Source: Leptofilum sp965223525
GTDB lineage: Bacteria; Chloroflexota; Anaerolineae; Promineifilales; Promineifilaceae
DNA length: 64,000 nucleotides
Direction: 5' to 3'
Assembly (NCBI RefSeq): GCF_965223525.1
Contig: NZ_CBDCWX010000004.1
Span: 372,001 to 436,000, forward strand
Shown: positions 53,450 to 61,634 of the stretch, piece by piece
Position numbering within the stretch: position 1 is the stretch's first letter
Layout: each line of letters opens with the position of its first letter
The notes under the pieces: model-generated
Told to the model about the DNA's origin: nothing
What the model saw: only the letters and a program-made list of their open reading frames with translations
Database searches by the model: none
Position numbers and translations under genes: made by a program

Positions 53450-55725
53450 AAAATAATTATCAAGGTTAGATGTACTATTATTAAGATCGATGGCTTCAAG
53501 CTCGATCTTTGTGGGTTCGGTTGAAATATGTGTTTAGCAAAAAGGCGATCTTCATCACTTAGTAAGGGAGTTCCGGTTACATCCTTCCAAACGGTGTCAA
53601 TTAAGTTGCACCCATCTAGGTTCGTATGCTTTATGGCCGCCCCGCTGAAATTGGCACCTTTCAAATTACTGCCACGTAAATCCACATTATCAAACACGGT
53701 ATCTTTTAAAATTGTATTAGTAAAAATGGCACCTCGAAAATCAACATCCCTGAAAACCGATCCACTCAAGTCACTGCCAGAAAAATCTATGCCTCTTGCC
53801 TCACATTCGAAAAAACCGGAATGCTGAAGGTAGCAGCCTAGAAAATGTGTGCCGACAAAACTAATCCGATAAAAGTTAAGATTGTGAGCATGAACGGCAA
53901 CCCAGACCGTATCAATAATATCAACTTGGGAAAATTGAAGATTGACAGTATGGCTAGCATAGAAATTTAATGATAATTCTGGTCGTGTTGGCTCGCTTGA
54001 TAGCTGATCAGAAACACCATCGAGAGAATAAATATCACCCGTTATCTTGTCTCCAAGAATATGCCGGCCTGCTCTGCGGCGTGTCCGACTCGAAAGACCG
54101 ATCGAGGGTCTTTCAAATTCTTTAGAATAACGGGCGTGGGTTCTGATATCGCCATTGATGCCAAAAAGATATTTGCCAGGTCTAATGGCAGGCCATAATC
54201 CATGAGAATTACCTATGCACTCCTTTACATGAAATATGGACTGCCGACCGTTATGCGTAACAAGAACATTAGCGATAGTTGCCATTTCAAAGGAAAATCG
54301 CGTATAAAAACTATTAGTGAAGAGATCCCTTAGTAAACCAAAATAAGGATAGTGGGCAAAACGGCGCAAAATTTGCCAATCACTTTGCTCCAATGCCCAA
54401 TTAAAAATTTTGCGAAAATGGGGCATTTCATCCAATAGTTCTCTCTGGTAGCGGGAAACTGATATACTATCTGCAATCAATGCAGTATTTAGCCCGTATT
54501 TTTCGGCAAGATCGTGCGCTAAATCGATACAGTATCGAGCTAACAAATGATAAGCAGCTTGCAGCTCGTAATTTGCCCAAGCTTGCAATCTACTTTTTAA
54601 AAATTCATGGAAATCAAGATTGCGGGTAAAGCGTTCCTTATCAGTTACTTGCAATAATCCTCTCTGGACTAAACCATTTAACTCATGCTGAATTTCAGTA
54701 GGTTTTCGTAGAGCGATAGCCGCTATCATTTCGTAACTGAAATCAGCAGTGCTTAGGACGGCAGTAAGCTCTAACAGGCGAATCTGATCATCCGATAGAC
54801 CTTGAATATTCAGAGAGTGAGCTTCCCAGAATGCCCTGTAAATTTCTTGAGGTTGTTTCTCTGCTAGACGTAGTTGCTGTAGATAAGTATAAGGATTCCC
54901 ATCCCCACGAATAAATTTTTGTGTGGCAGCAACGATGGTGTTTGGATAAAAATTTAATTCTTGTGCGATATCAAAAAGAATATCGCTATATTGATTAAGG
55001 ATTGATCCGTCCAAGGCTTTTTTGAAAAAGGCTTCTGCTTCCTCGTTGCTGAAAGGATCTAGAGATAACTGATAATCAATCGATATTTCAAATTTCTGGT
55101 TGGGGATAGCTATTAACAAAATACGACATTTTTTCCATTTTCCAGTGCTGAGAGACGGCGACACTATTTGCTCAACTATTTTGGAGTCAGTGATATTATC
55201 TAAAACAAGTAGCACCTGCTTATCTACGAGAGCATTCCAAAACAGGTCACGCGGTAATGTATGTGATTTTGCACCAACACGCTGCTTTAAACCGATACTA
55301 TCAGCAAAGTACCACAATTGTTCATGGGCATCAGTTTCGCTCATATCACCCCAGAGGATACCATCATTAAAATATTCCTCTGCTTGAAAGTGGTCGACAA
55401 GGCTAGCTGCTAGTGATGTCTTACCAACGCCTGACTCTCCTTGAATCAATGTGATTTGGTTTCCTTCTTGACATAAGGTTTCAATAAGTGCTATCTCTTG
55501 CTCGCGGGGAATATAATTAGGCGGCGGTGGGGGACCCTGATGAGGAATTGATGTTTTTTCCTCAATTAATCCATGATAATGAACGTCGCCCTGAATGTCA
55601 CCTTTAATGGCAATGCCCATCTTGCCAGCTGCAACACCACCATCATTTGCTGCCGCACCAGAACCCGAAGTCGATAATTGAAGATTCTCGATCTTTGGAT
55701 TGTTTTGATCTTCAGCTTGATTCAT
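53440..55725 (-). CDS. NB-ARC STAND NTPase with N-terminal Gly/Ala motif and pentapeptide repeats
   Basis: This 761-residue protein starts with a disordered-looking stretch holding SGSGAAANDGGVAAGK at 20-35 and a GxAxxGxxxG continuation to about 46. This matches, without gaps, the C-terminus of the small protein encoded upstream. A Pro-rich linker follows (65-69). The NB-ARC NTPase comes next: P-loop GESGVGKT (96-103), Walker B VLLVLDN (about 172) and a winged-helix and helical region to about 500. The end (about 590-715) is pentapeptide repeats ('GIDFSGSDLSGSVFRDVDF', 'DLRGSNLKGANF'). The layout is that of an NLR-like sensor. The gene is AT-rich and has no copy of the iterated palindrome. 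A ten-base overlap links it to the next gene. Confidence 0.85.
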   Translation of the reverse strand: MNQAEDQNNPKIENLQLSTSGSGAAANDGGVAAGKMGIAIKGDIQGDVHYHGLIEEKTSIPHQGPPPPPNYIPREQEIALIETLCQEGNQITLIQGESGVGKTSLAASLVDHFQAEEYFNDGILWGDMSETDAHEQLWYFADSIGLKQRVGAKSHTLPRDLFWNALVDKQVLLVLDNITDSKIVEQIVSPSLSTGKWKKCRILLIAIPNQKFEISIDYQLSLDPFSNEEAEAFFKKALDGSILNQYSDILFDIAQELNFYPNTIVAATQKFIRGDGNPYTYLQQLRLAEKQPQEIYRAFWEAHSLNIQGLSDDQIRLLELTAVLSTADFSYEMIAAIALRKPTEIQHELNGLVQRGLLQVTDKERFTRNLDFHEFLKSRLQAWANYELQAAYHLLARYCIDLAHDLAEKYGLNTALIADSISVSRYQRELLDEMPHFRKIFNWALEQSDWQILRRFAHYPYFGLLRDLFTNSFYTRFSFEMATIANVLVTHNGRQSIFHVKECIGNSHGLWPAIRPGKYLFGINGDIRTHARYSKEFERPSIGLSSRTRRRAGRHILGDKITGDIYSLDGVSDQLSSEPTRPELSLNFYASHTVNLQFSQVDIIDTVWVAVHAHNLNFYRISFVGTHFLGCYLQHSGFFECEARGIDFSGSDLSGSVFRDVDFRGAIFTNTILKDTVFDNVDLRGSNLKGANFSGAAIKHTNLDGCNLIDTVWKDVTGTPLLSDEDRLFAKHIFQPNPQRSSLKPSILIIVHLTLIIIFWD

Positions 55726-55767
55726 TTCGTCCTTAATAACACGTTCATGATTGGCATTTTGTAAAAA

Positions 55768-56256
55768 TTACAATTGTTTTTTATCTGAACCTCCCATGCT
55801 GATACCACCTTTTACGTTACCTTGAACTGCAACGCCACCTTTGCCGGCAGCAACACCCCCCGAAGAAGCGGCCGAACCACTACCACTTACAGTTATATTA
55901 ACTCCTATTTGTTTTGCTTCTGATTTTGCCTCTTCCAGGAGTTCGGCTAGTTTATTTGCAAACTCTTCATCTTTTTTCATGAGCTTTTCTATTTGTCTTC
56001 GTAAAGCTGCCTTTACATCTTCATTTTCTGGTTCTAAAAGTATGTCTTCAACAGCTTCGTTGGCGGCCGGTTTATCACTCGCTTGGCTAATAACTGTATT
56101 TAAGACTGCGGACACGTTTTTTCCAACGATGTCTCCCAAATATTTTGCGACTTCCTTGCTGCTCTTGTTAATAACAACTTTACCAGCATTAACAATAGCA
56201 GTTGAAATTAAGCTAACCACACTAGTTGCTACTACACTCACTGTTACTGGATCCAT
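55768..56256 (-). CDS. Small helical protein with C-terminal Gly/Ala motif, candidate effector of the STAND NTPase
   Basis: This 162-residue protein has a strong AGGAGGT ribosome site. The N-terminal 30 residues are hydrophobic with small residues (VSVVATSVVSLISTAIV). The middle is amphipathic helix or coiled coil (about 75-118). The C-terminal motif at 124-150 (SGSGSAASSGGVAAGKGG, then GxVxxG) repeats, ungapped, the N-terminal motif of the NTPase next door. About 17 of 27 residues are identical. It is the first gene of the leftward trio. By analogy with NLR-effector pairs using amyloid-like signalling motifs, it may be a membrane-acting effector triggered by the NTPase. No direct evidence of toxicity is in the sequence. 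Confidence 0.7.
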   Translation of the reverse strand: MDPVTVSVVATSVVSLISTAIVNAGKVVINKSSKEVAKYLGDIVGKNVSAVLNTVISQASDKPAANEAVEDILLEPENEDVKAALRRQIEKLMKKDEEFANKLAELLEEAKSEAKQIGVNITVSGSGSAASSGGVAAGKGGVAVQGNVKGGISMGGSDKKQL

Positions 56257-56946
56257 TTGATTTTACCTCCTAAGGATTGAGAATTTTAAACTGTCCGTTT
56301 TTGCAAATTCACACAGGACAAACTGGGTAAAATGGACACATCTCTAAATCTCGATCCTAAATATAAATTGATGGATATATTGAACATTACAGTCTCCTAC
56401 TATTACGTATGTAACGTACAACGAATTTAACCTTCTTCGTGAAAACTGAGGTGATAAAACGCTGACTATTTATTATGCTGCTCTCCTATAGTCGTTTTTT
56501 GATTTTTCTAATGCAAATTCTTTCGCATAGAATTCTCTTAAAAGCGATTTCCCAATCAACTCTACTTACTTCTGAAAGGTATATTTAGTTTTGACAATAT
56601 TTTTTTCAGGATGCGTCTTCGCAAATCGTAAGTATTCAGGTAGAGGTTGTGAACAGCCTAGCGCATGTTGGCTATTGTTCCTAAGTTGCCACAAATGGCT
56701 TTGTACCGCTCGAGATGGTACTTGTCAATGCTGGTTGAAACCTAATTTTTGCTGATTGGCATCGGTTTTGTCCTGAGTGGATGATCGTACACGATGGGAA
56801 ATAGTATAGCGAAAGATGTTTTGTAGCACAATAGATGTATCGCATACCCTCGACTGGTCGCCGCTTTGGGGATTATTGCCCTACGGCCGTTCCACCTCAC
56901 CTACTCCTCCCCGCTACCCTTAGGTATAATTCGCCTGAGGAGAACA
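56257..56946. other. 690-base AT-rich intergenic region
   Basis: I see no gene, tRNA or clear hairpin here. It contains the upstream region of the effector-NTPase operon on its left and the leader of the acylphosphatase gene on its right. The iterated palindrome reappears only at 56883, which marks the right edge of the island at about 56.3-56.9 kb. Confidence 0.5.
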
Positions 56947-57243
56947 ATGCCTGACTTAGACCCACACAAACAAGTGACGGCCGTTGTGCATGGCTATGTA
57001 CAAGGGGTTTCGTTTCGCTACTACACCCATCGCACTGCCAATCGGTTGGGGCTAACGGGCTGGGTTGCCAACCAAAGAGATCGCACCGTGAAAGTAGTGG
57101 CAGAGGGAGACGAAGCTGCCTTGCACCAACTGGTCGCCTTTTTGCATGAGGGGTCGCCTGCCGCCAGCGTGCAACGTGTAGATGTGAAATGGGCAGACGC
57201 AACGGGCGAATTTAGTAGATTCTCGGTTAAGTACATGGGTTAA
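56947..57243 (+). CDS. acyP: Acylphosphatase
   Basis: This 98-residue protein has the full acylphosphatase signature 'VHGYVQGVSFRYYTHRTA', with the catalytic Arg in FRYY, and GWVANQRDRTVKVVAEG, with the catalytic Asn. It hydrolyses acyl phosphates such as 1,3-bisphosphoglycerate or carbamoyl phosphate. The ATG at 56947 follows GAGGAGA, which excludes the longer frame opening at 56866. Confidence 0.94.
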   Translation: MPDLDPHKQVTAVVHGYVQGVSFRYYTHRTANRLGLTGWVANQRDRTVKVVAEGDEAALHQLVAFLHEGSPAASVQRVDVKWADATGEFSRFSVKYMG

Positions 57244-57299
57244 GTTTCCGAAAACAGGAAAATTGGACACGGATAGCTTTACAGAAGAAGAGTAATTTC

Positions 57300-57377
57300 A
57301 CCGCAGAGTTGCGGAGAACGCAAAGATTGTCTCTGTAAGCTTTGAAACTCTGCGCCCTTTGCGCCTTTGCGGTTTGT
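57300..57377. repeat. CCGCAGAG/CTTTGCGG imperfect palindrome
   Basis: It begins ACCGCAGAG and ends GCCTTTGCGGT, with GAACGCAAAG and CTTTGCGCC inside. It is built of CGCAAAG-like units and lies between the acylphosphatase gene and the FecR-like gene. Confidence 0.6.
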
Positions 57378-57424
57378 TTTCTCTGTCCAATTCTAAATGT
57401 GATACACAGTTTCACAGAGAAGTT

Positions 57425-58699
57425 ATGGTTGAAGAAAAGAGTAAACGAGAGCGTCAACGAATGGCCTGGGTGGTTTTGCTCGGTAGCTTTACCGTCTGCA
57501 TGATTATCACCATCGCCATTCCCTTCACCGCCAATGCGTTGGTGCAAAATTTAACCGAATCGCTGGCGGTTTTTGTACAGGCTAATCAGGGGACGGTGGG
57601 CATAGACAACACCACGGGCGACCGCACCGCGCTGCTGGCTGGCGAGGGTGGTCTGGTCATTGCCCCCGGCGAGCGGGTGCTAACGGGTGACAATGCCTCG
57701 GCACTGATTGCCGTCAATCCGCCCAAAGAGCAAGATTTGCTGGCGCGGCTGCAGGTGTACAGCAACACCGATCTCATCTTGCTGGAGGGAGATACCCCCC
57801 GCTTTGGCGTAAGTGATAAAGAGAACAGTCTGAGTTTTCGGCTCGATAACGGCCGTATCCGCCTCACCGTGCCCGAATTTGGGGAACGGCCGTCCCACAT
57901 CATCATCGCCAGCCCCCAAAGCGACATCACCATCCAGACGCCAGGGCAGTACACCATCATTGTGAACAACGACGAGACGCAGGTGACAGTGCAGGCGGGG
58001 GAAGTGATGGTAACGGCCGTAGACGGCAGCGGGTTGACCCTGATCCAGAATCAGCGGGCCGTTGTGCCGACGGGTGCGCCTCCGCAAGGGCCACTGGAAA
58101 CAGAGCGCAACTTATTGGCTAACGGTGATTTTAGCCAGGAACTCAACCGCTGGACGGTGTTTCCCTGGAGCGTCGAGCGAGCCGACCAGCCTGCTGGGCA
58201 GGTGCGTGTGCTAGACGCAGGCGACGTACCGCGCCTCAACATCATCCGCGAAGGCGTAGGCCATGCCGATGTGTTGGTGCGCCAATCTGTCAATCAAGAT
58301 GTGGCCGAAATTGAATCGCTGCGCCTGCTGGTGACGTTCCGCATCATCAACCAATCACTGGAGGTGTGCGGCATTGCTGGGAGTGAATGTCCACTCTTCG
58401 TGCGTGTTAATTACGTAGATGGCGGAGGTTTTTCCAACACTTGGCAGCATGGCTTTTACGCTGTTGGCGACCCCATCCCCGGTGTGCAGCCAGACGGCTG
58501 TACCACCTGCGCCATGGTGCAAGACACCCACGAGCGCGTGCCGCTGGGTCAGGAATATTTCTACGATATTGATTTAGGGGAAGAAATTGCCCGCCAGGGT
58601 CGCAGCACGCCTCAATTTATCGAGAGCATCATTCTCGTCTCATCGGGTCACAATTTTGAGGTAGAAGTTGTGGATGTGGCTCTCTTGGCCGCAGATTGA
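57425..58699 (+). CDS. Membrane-anchored FecR-like protein
   Basis: The ATG at 57425 is preferred. The frame reaches back to 57359 through the preceding palindrome. A basic N-terminus (KSKRERQR) is followed by one membrane segment (about 14-38), so most of the protein is outside the cytoplasm. Residues about 50-230 look like the FecR beta domain: 'GEGGLVIAPGERVLTG', 'NSLSFRLDNGRIRLTVPE', 'TPGQYTIIVNNDETQVTVQAGEV'. The remainder resembles a carbohydrate-binding jelly roll ('NLLANGDFSQELNRWTVF'). It may bind surface glycans. It is not next to a sigma factor gene. Confidence 0.7.
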   Translation: MVEEKSKRERQRMAWVVLLGSFTVCMIITIAIPFTANALVQNLTESLAVFVQANQGTVGIDNTTGDRTALLAGEGGLVIAPGERVLTGDNASALIAVNPPKEQDLLARLQVYSNTDLILLEGDTPRFGVSDKENSLSFRLDNGRIRLTVPEFGERPSHIIIASPQSDITIQTPGQYTIIVNNDETQVTVQAGEVMVTAVDGSGLTLIQNQRAVVPTGAPPQGPLETERNLLANGDFSQELNRWTVFPWSVERADQPAGQVRVLDAGDVPRLNIIREGVGHADVLVRQSVNQDVAEIESLRLLVTFRIINQSLEVCGIAGSECPLFVRVNYVDGGGFSNTWQHGFYAVGDPIPGVQPDGCTTCAMVQDTHERVPLGQEYFYDIDLGEEIARQGRSTPQFIESIILVSSGHNFEVEVVDVALLAAD

Positions 58700-58723
58700 T
58701 TATAGTTGTAGGTTTGGCATTAC

Positions 58724-59332
58724 TTACTTTCGGGAAAATAACCTAGCAAAAAAGCTTGGTGTAGGTTTGATGGCTTGGTTTTGGTTGCTAGTTACCTGTT
58801 TTAAGATTGCTAGCTCTTTCCGAATGGATTTAAGTTCTGATAGTAATTGTTTGTGATCTTGCTCTTGTTCTTCCTCCCTAGATATTTCAAACCCATAATA
58901 AAATATCCAAGCTGTAAACACCCCTCCAAGTAATTCAATGGAAATGTCTGTTTGTTGCTTGATTATAAAATTTTGTACCTCAGAAAAGATTGGAGCAAAC
59001 TCTTGTATTTCTGGTGCAGTAAATGAGTGTAAAAAATATAGAGTGGCTAAAATAGGCAGCAAGAGTCCAAATGGTTGTATAGAGAGAGGTAACCTTTGGT
59101 GGATAAATTTGAAGTAGCCACCAATTGCGAAAAAAAATATACCTATAGGAATGAGTGCTAGCCAGAAAGCGGATACATTTGATTGAGGGTTAAGTCCATC
59201 AAAATTGGGTACAAAAATAATCATTCCCACAACGGCAAAAATGACAATTCCCCAAATTCCTAAAAGGCTCACCCCTAGAAAAAACAGGGTATCTGAAAAT
59301 ATCTCAGCTTTTTTGACCCTTTTTCTTTTCAT
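58724..59332 (-). CDS. Four-helix membrane protein with C-terminal coiled coil
   Basis: This 202-residue product starts at the ATG at 59332, preceded by GGGAGAT. The longer frame to 59488 overlaps the upstream gene. Four membrane segments (about 10-35, 45-65, 75-95 and 120-140) are followed by an acidic and basic coiled coil ('REEEQEQDHKQLLSELKSIRKELA') ending in a basic tail. It is AT-rich and has no copy of the iterated palindrome, which suggests later acquisition. I do not recognise the family. Confidence 0.65.
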   Translation of the reverse strand: MKRKRVKKAEIFSDTLFFLGVSLLGIWGIVIFAVVGMIIFVPNFDGLNPQSNVSAFWLALIPIGIFFFAIGGYFKFIHQRLPLSIQPFGLLLPILATLYFLHSFTAPEIQEFAPIFSEVQNFIIKQQTDISIELLGGVFTAWIFYYGFEISREEEQEQDHKQLLSELKSIRKELAILKQVTSNQNQAIKPTPSFFARLFSRK

Positions 59333-59361
59333 AATATCTCCCTTTTCTCCTACTGGAAAAT

Positions 59362-60561
59362 TTAATCTAAGCCTGTCCAGTTTTTGAGCCACGCTTCTAA
59401 ATCTTCTGGCTGATTGGCGACCACGGGCGTAAATTTGACTCCTGGATAATGCTGCTGGAACCAGCTTGCCGTCAACACTTCGGGCCAATGGTGGGGGTTT
59501 ACAGCCAAAACGTGCCGATTTTCCAGATTGCCAATGCCTGCGTCATCTGCTGAAAAACCGATTGTGAAACGGCCGTCATACCCTCCCCTCACCGCTGCCA
59601 ACATCCACTTTTGGCTGGCCGTTGGGGGTAGCAGAACATAAACGCGACGGTAACTCATCCGGGCTGAATCGCTGGGAACCAACTGCACATTTCTTGCCAC
59701 TTGCAGCAGCCGCAGCGCCAGCAGCCGCGCCCCAAAATCCCCCACGAAGCGAATATCGTACAGGCCGTCCATGTCGGTGCTAAATTCGTAGCGCCACACA
59801 AAGCGTTCGTCGTCCAGCGTCCGCCCTCTGGCTGTCACTTGGCCTTGCGTGTTGTCCGGGCGCATAACGATGAGGTCTGTATATTTGTGCTCTCGGCTGG
59901 CGGAGATGACGGCCGTAATCGGTTCCCCCGGTTTGGGCTGCTCGGGCTCTAGGGCGATATGCGTATCCCCCAAACCCACAATATTCACCCCGCGCTTGTG
60001 CCGCCCGATGGGGCGCAAAAACGCGTTCCGCCAAAAAATAGATTGCAACCGCTTGGGCAAGTTCGGGGCCGATTTCACAAAAATGGTGATGATTGACGCT
60101 TCCGCCTCTGCCTGCGCGCGCACCGTTTCCCAATGGCTGAGTGGCTGTGCTGCCTCGCTCCACACAATGAGCGGGCTGGTAGGGTCAAGTCCGCCCGTGG
60201 GATCAATGCCCACCTGCAAATTAACGTTGCTGGCCTCGAGTTGGCTGCCCGGTGACGCATCTTCACTGGACCACGCTTGCCCTTCGACGCTCAACTCATA
60301 CTGGTTGCCCGCCACGGAGGGAACCTGCTGCCATAAACCAGCTTCGTGCGTCCCCCACGGGGTACTAAGCTGCTGCGTCAAGCTGTCGTCCAGGGTGTAG
60401 GCACTAAAAATGGGTGTGCGGTTCTTCCAGTCGGGTGAACCCTCAGCGGCGTTTAGCCACCAAGGTGCCCAACCTGCGGCGATGATGAGGTTTTTGTTGT
60501 CACGATACGGATGAAATGGTTTGCCGATACGGCCGTTTGTCAAAAGTTCTTGTCTTGCCAT
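59362..60561 (-). CDS. Beta-rich protein of unknown function
   Basis: This 399-residue protein has no signal peptide. Residues 20-160 resemble a carbohydrate-binding-like beta sandwich ('AAGWAPWWLNAAEG', 'QYELSVEGQAWSSE', 'NLQVGIDPTGGLDP'), with Trp-rich surfaces. A middle beta domain (about 200-310) and a C-terminal alpha/beta domain (about 310-399, 'RHVLAVNPHHWPEVLTASWFQQ') follow. The start is at 60561, next to a copy of the iterated palindrome. The family is not recognised. A GGAGATT palindrome lies upstream. Confidence 0.55.
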   Translation of the reverse strand: MARQELLTNGRIGKPFHPYRDNKNLIIAAGWAPWWLNAAEGSPDWKNRTPIFSAYTLDDSLTQQLSTPWGTHEAGLWQQVPSVAGNQYELSVEGQAWSSEDASPGSQLEASNVNLQVGIDPTGGLDPTSPLIVWSEAAQPLSHWETVRAQAEAEASIITIFVKSAPNLPKRLQSIFWRNAFLRPIGRHKRGVNIVGLGDTHIALEPEQPKPGEPITAVISASREHKYTDLIVMRPDNTQGQVTARGRTLDDERFVWRYEFSTDMDGLYDIRFVGDFGARLLALRLLQVARNVQLVPSDSARMSYRRVYVLLPPTASQKWMLAAVRGGYDGRFTIGFSADDAGIGNLENRHVLAVNPHHWPEVLTASWFQQHYPGVKFTPVVANQPEDLEAWLKNWTGLD

Positions 60562-60616
60562 AATTTTTGGGAGATTTGAGACTAGGGATTGCTTAATCTC
60601 TAGTTTCTAGGCTCAT

Positions 60617-61357
60617 TTACGAAAACCCCAGCCCCCGTTCCTTCATGGAGACAAAGCGATTATGCCCAATAACAATGTGATCCAGCACGTCAATGTTAAG
60701 TAGCGAACCAGCTTTTACAAGCTGCTGCGTTACAGCCACGTCTTCAGAGGAGGGTGAAGGGTCACCGGAGGGATGGTTGTGGGCCACGATGAAAGCGGCC
60801 GCATTTTCCTTGATGGCTGCGCGAAATAGTTCCCCAACGCGAATGACCGAGGTGTTCAGGCTGCCAACGTAGATGGTGGGCGTGGCCAGCACGCGATTGC
60901 GCGTATCCATCAAAATCAGGCGCAGATGCTCTTTTTCCAAAAAGCTCATCTCCGACATTAGCAGGTTAGCAGCATCGCCTGGGGACGTGATGCGCGGCTT
61001 TTCTTGGGGCGCGCTGGTTAGCAGCCGACGGCCGATTTCCAGCGCAGCCTTGATCTCTACCGCCTTAGCCGGGCCAACCCCCTTCACTCTGGTCAGTTCA
61101 GCAATAGAGGCACGCGCCAGGCCAGGTAAATCCTGGAAAGTGGTTAGCAGCCGCTCTGCCAACCGCAGCACGTTTTCGCCCGGCACGCCGGAGCGCAAAA
61201 TGATAGCCAGCAGTTCAGCAGTGGAAACGGCTCGCTCCCCAACTTTGAGCAGCCGCTCACGGGGGCGTTCATGCTCGGCCAAATCCCGCATCATGAGGCT
61301 GTAGGTAGCGGCTGGCTCGGTTTCGGTGGAACGGCCGTTTACCTCACGACTTGTCAT
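60617..61357 (-). CDS. radC: RadC-family JAB metalloprotein
   Basis: This 246-residue protein starts with a UPF0758 region. It has a helix-hairpin-helix ('VKGVGPAKAVEIKAALEIGRRL', about 92-113) and then the JAB1/MPN-like domain with metal motif AHNHPSGDPSPSSED (about 195-209). The name RadC is historical; a repair role was not upheld in E. coli. It overlaps a small upstream gene by 14 bases. The end, GLGFS, is typical. Confidence 0.93.
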   Translation of the reverse strand: MTSREVNGRSTETEPAATYSLMMRDLAEHERPRERLLKVGERAVSTAELLAIILRSGVPGENVLRLAERLLTTFQDLPGLARASIAELTRVKGVGPAKAVEIKAALEIGRRLLTSAPQEKPRITSPGDAANLLMSEMSFLEKEHLRLILMDTRNRVLATPTIYVGSLNTSVIRVGELFRAAIKENAAAFIVAHNHPSGDPSPSSEDVAVTQQLVKAGSLLNIDVLDHIVIGHNRFVSMKERGLGFS

Positions 61358-61529
61358 TTGCGTCGCTCATTAGCTCCAAAAACTCTTCCCACTCGTCAGA
61401 TGCCAGATGCAGGGTGATGCTGCCCAGCTCCACATGGTAAAAAAAGCCATCGTCATTCGGGCTGCGCCAGACGGCGAAATTTTCGGTTTCGGCAACCATA
61501 TCAACTTCCATTTTTTCATCGTTACTCAT
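61344..61529 (-). CDS. Small protein upstream of radC
   Basis: A 61-residue acidic protein is given by the ATG at 61529; the frame opens at 61565. It is beta-strand-rich ('NFAVWRSPNDDGFFYHVELGSITLHL') followed by a short acidic helix. Its last 14 bases overlap radC, which argues that it is a real, co-translated gene. I do not recognise it. Confidence 0.6.
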   Translation of the reverse strand: MSNDEKMEVDMVAETENFAVWRSPNDDGFFYHVELGSITLHLASDEWEEFLELMSDANDKS

Positions 61530-61634
61530 TGGATTGTTTATCCTTTTTTGTGTGAAGGTTGGCAAGGTGGCAAACGGCCGTACATAACTTAAGATGCCGT
61601 CAATTGTAAGCCTGGCGCGTCAAAAATACCAAAA

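Noticed and set aside
53374..53520. Frameshift joining the NTPase and the downstream pentapeptide protein into one gene
   Set aside because: The ten-base overlap is compatible with two genes. The NTPase already ends after complete repeats and the next protein has its own repeat start, so a frameshift is not needed.
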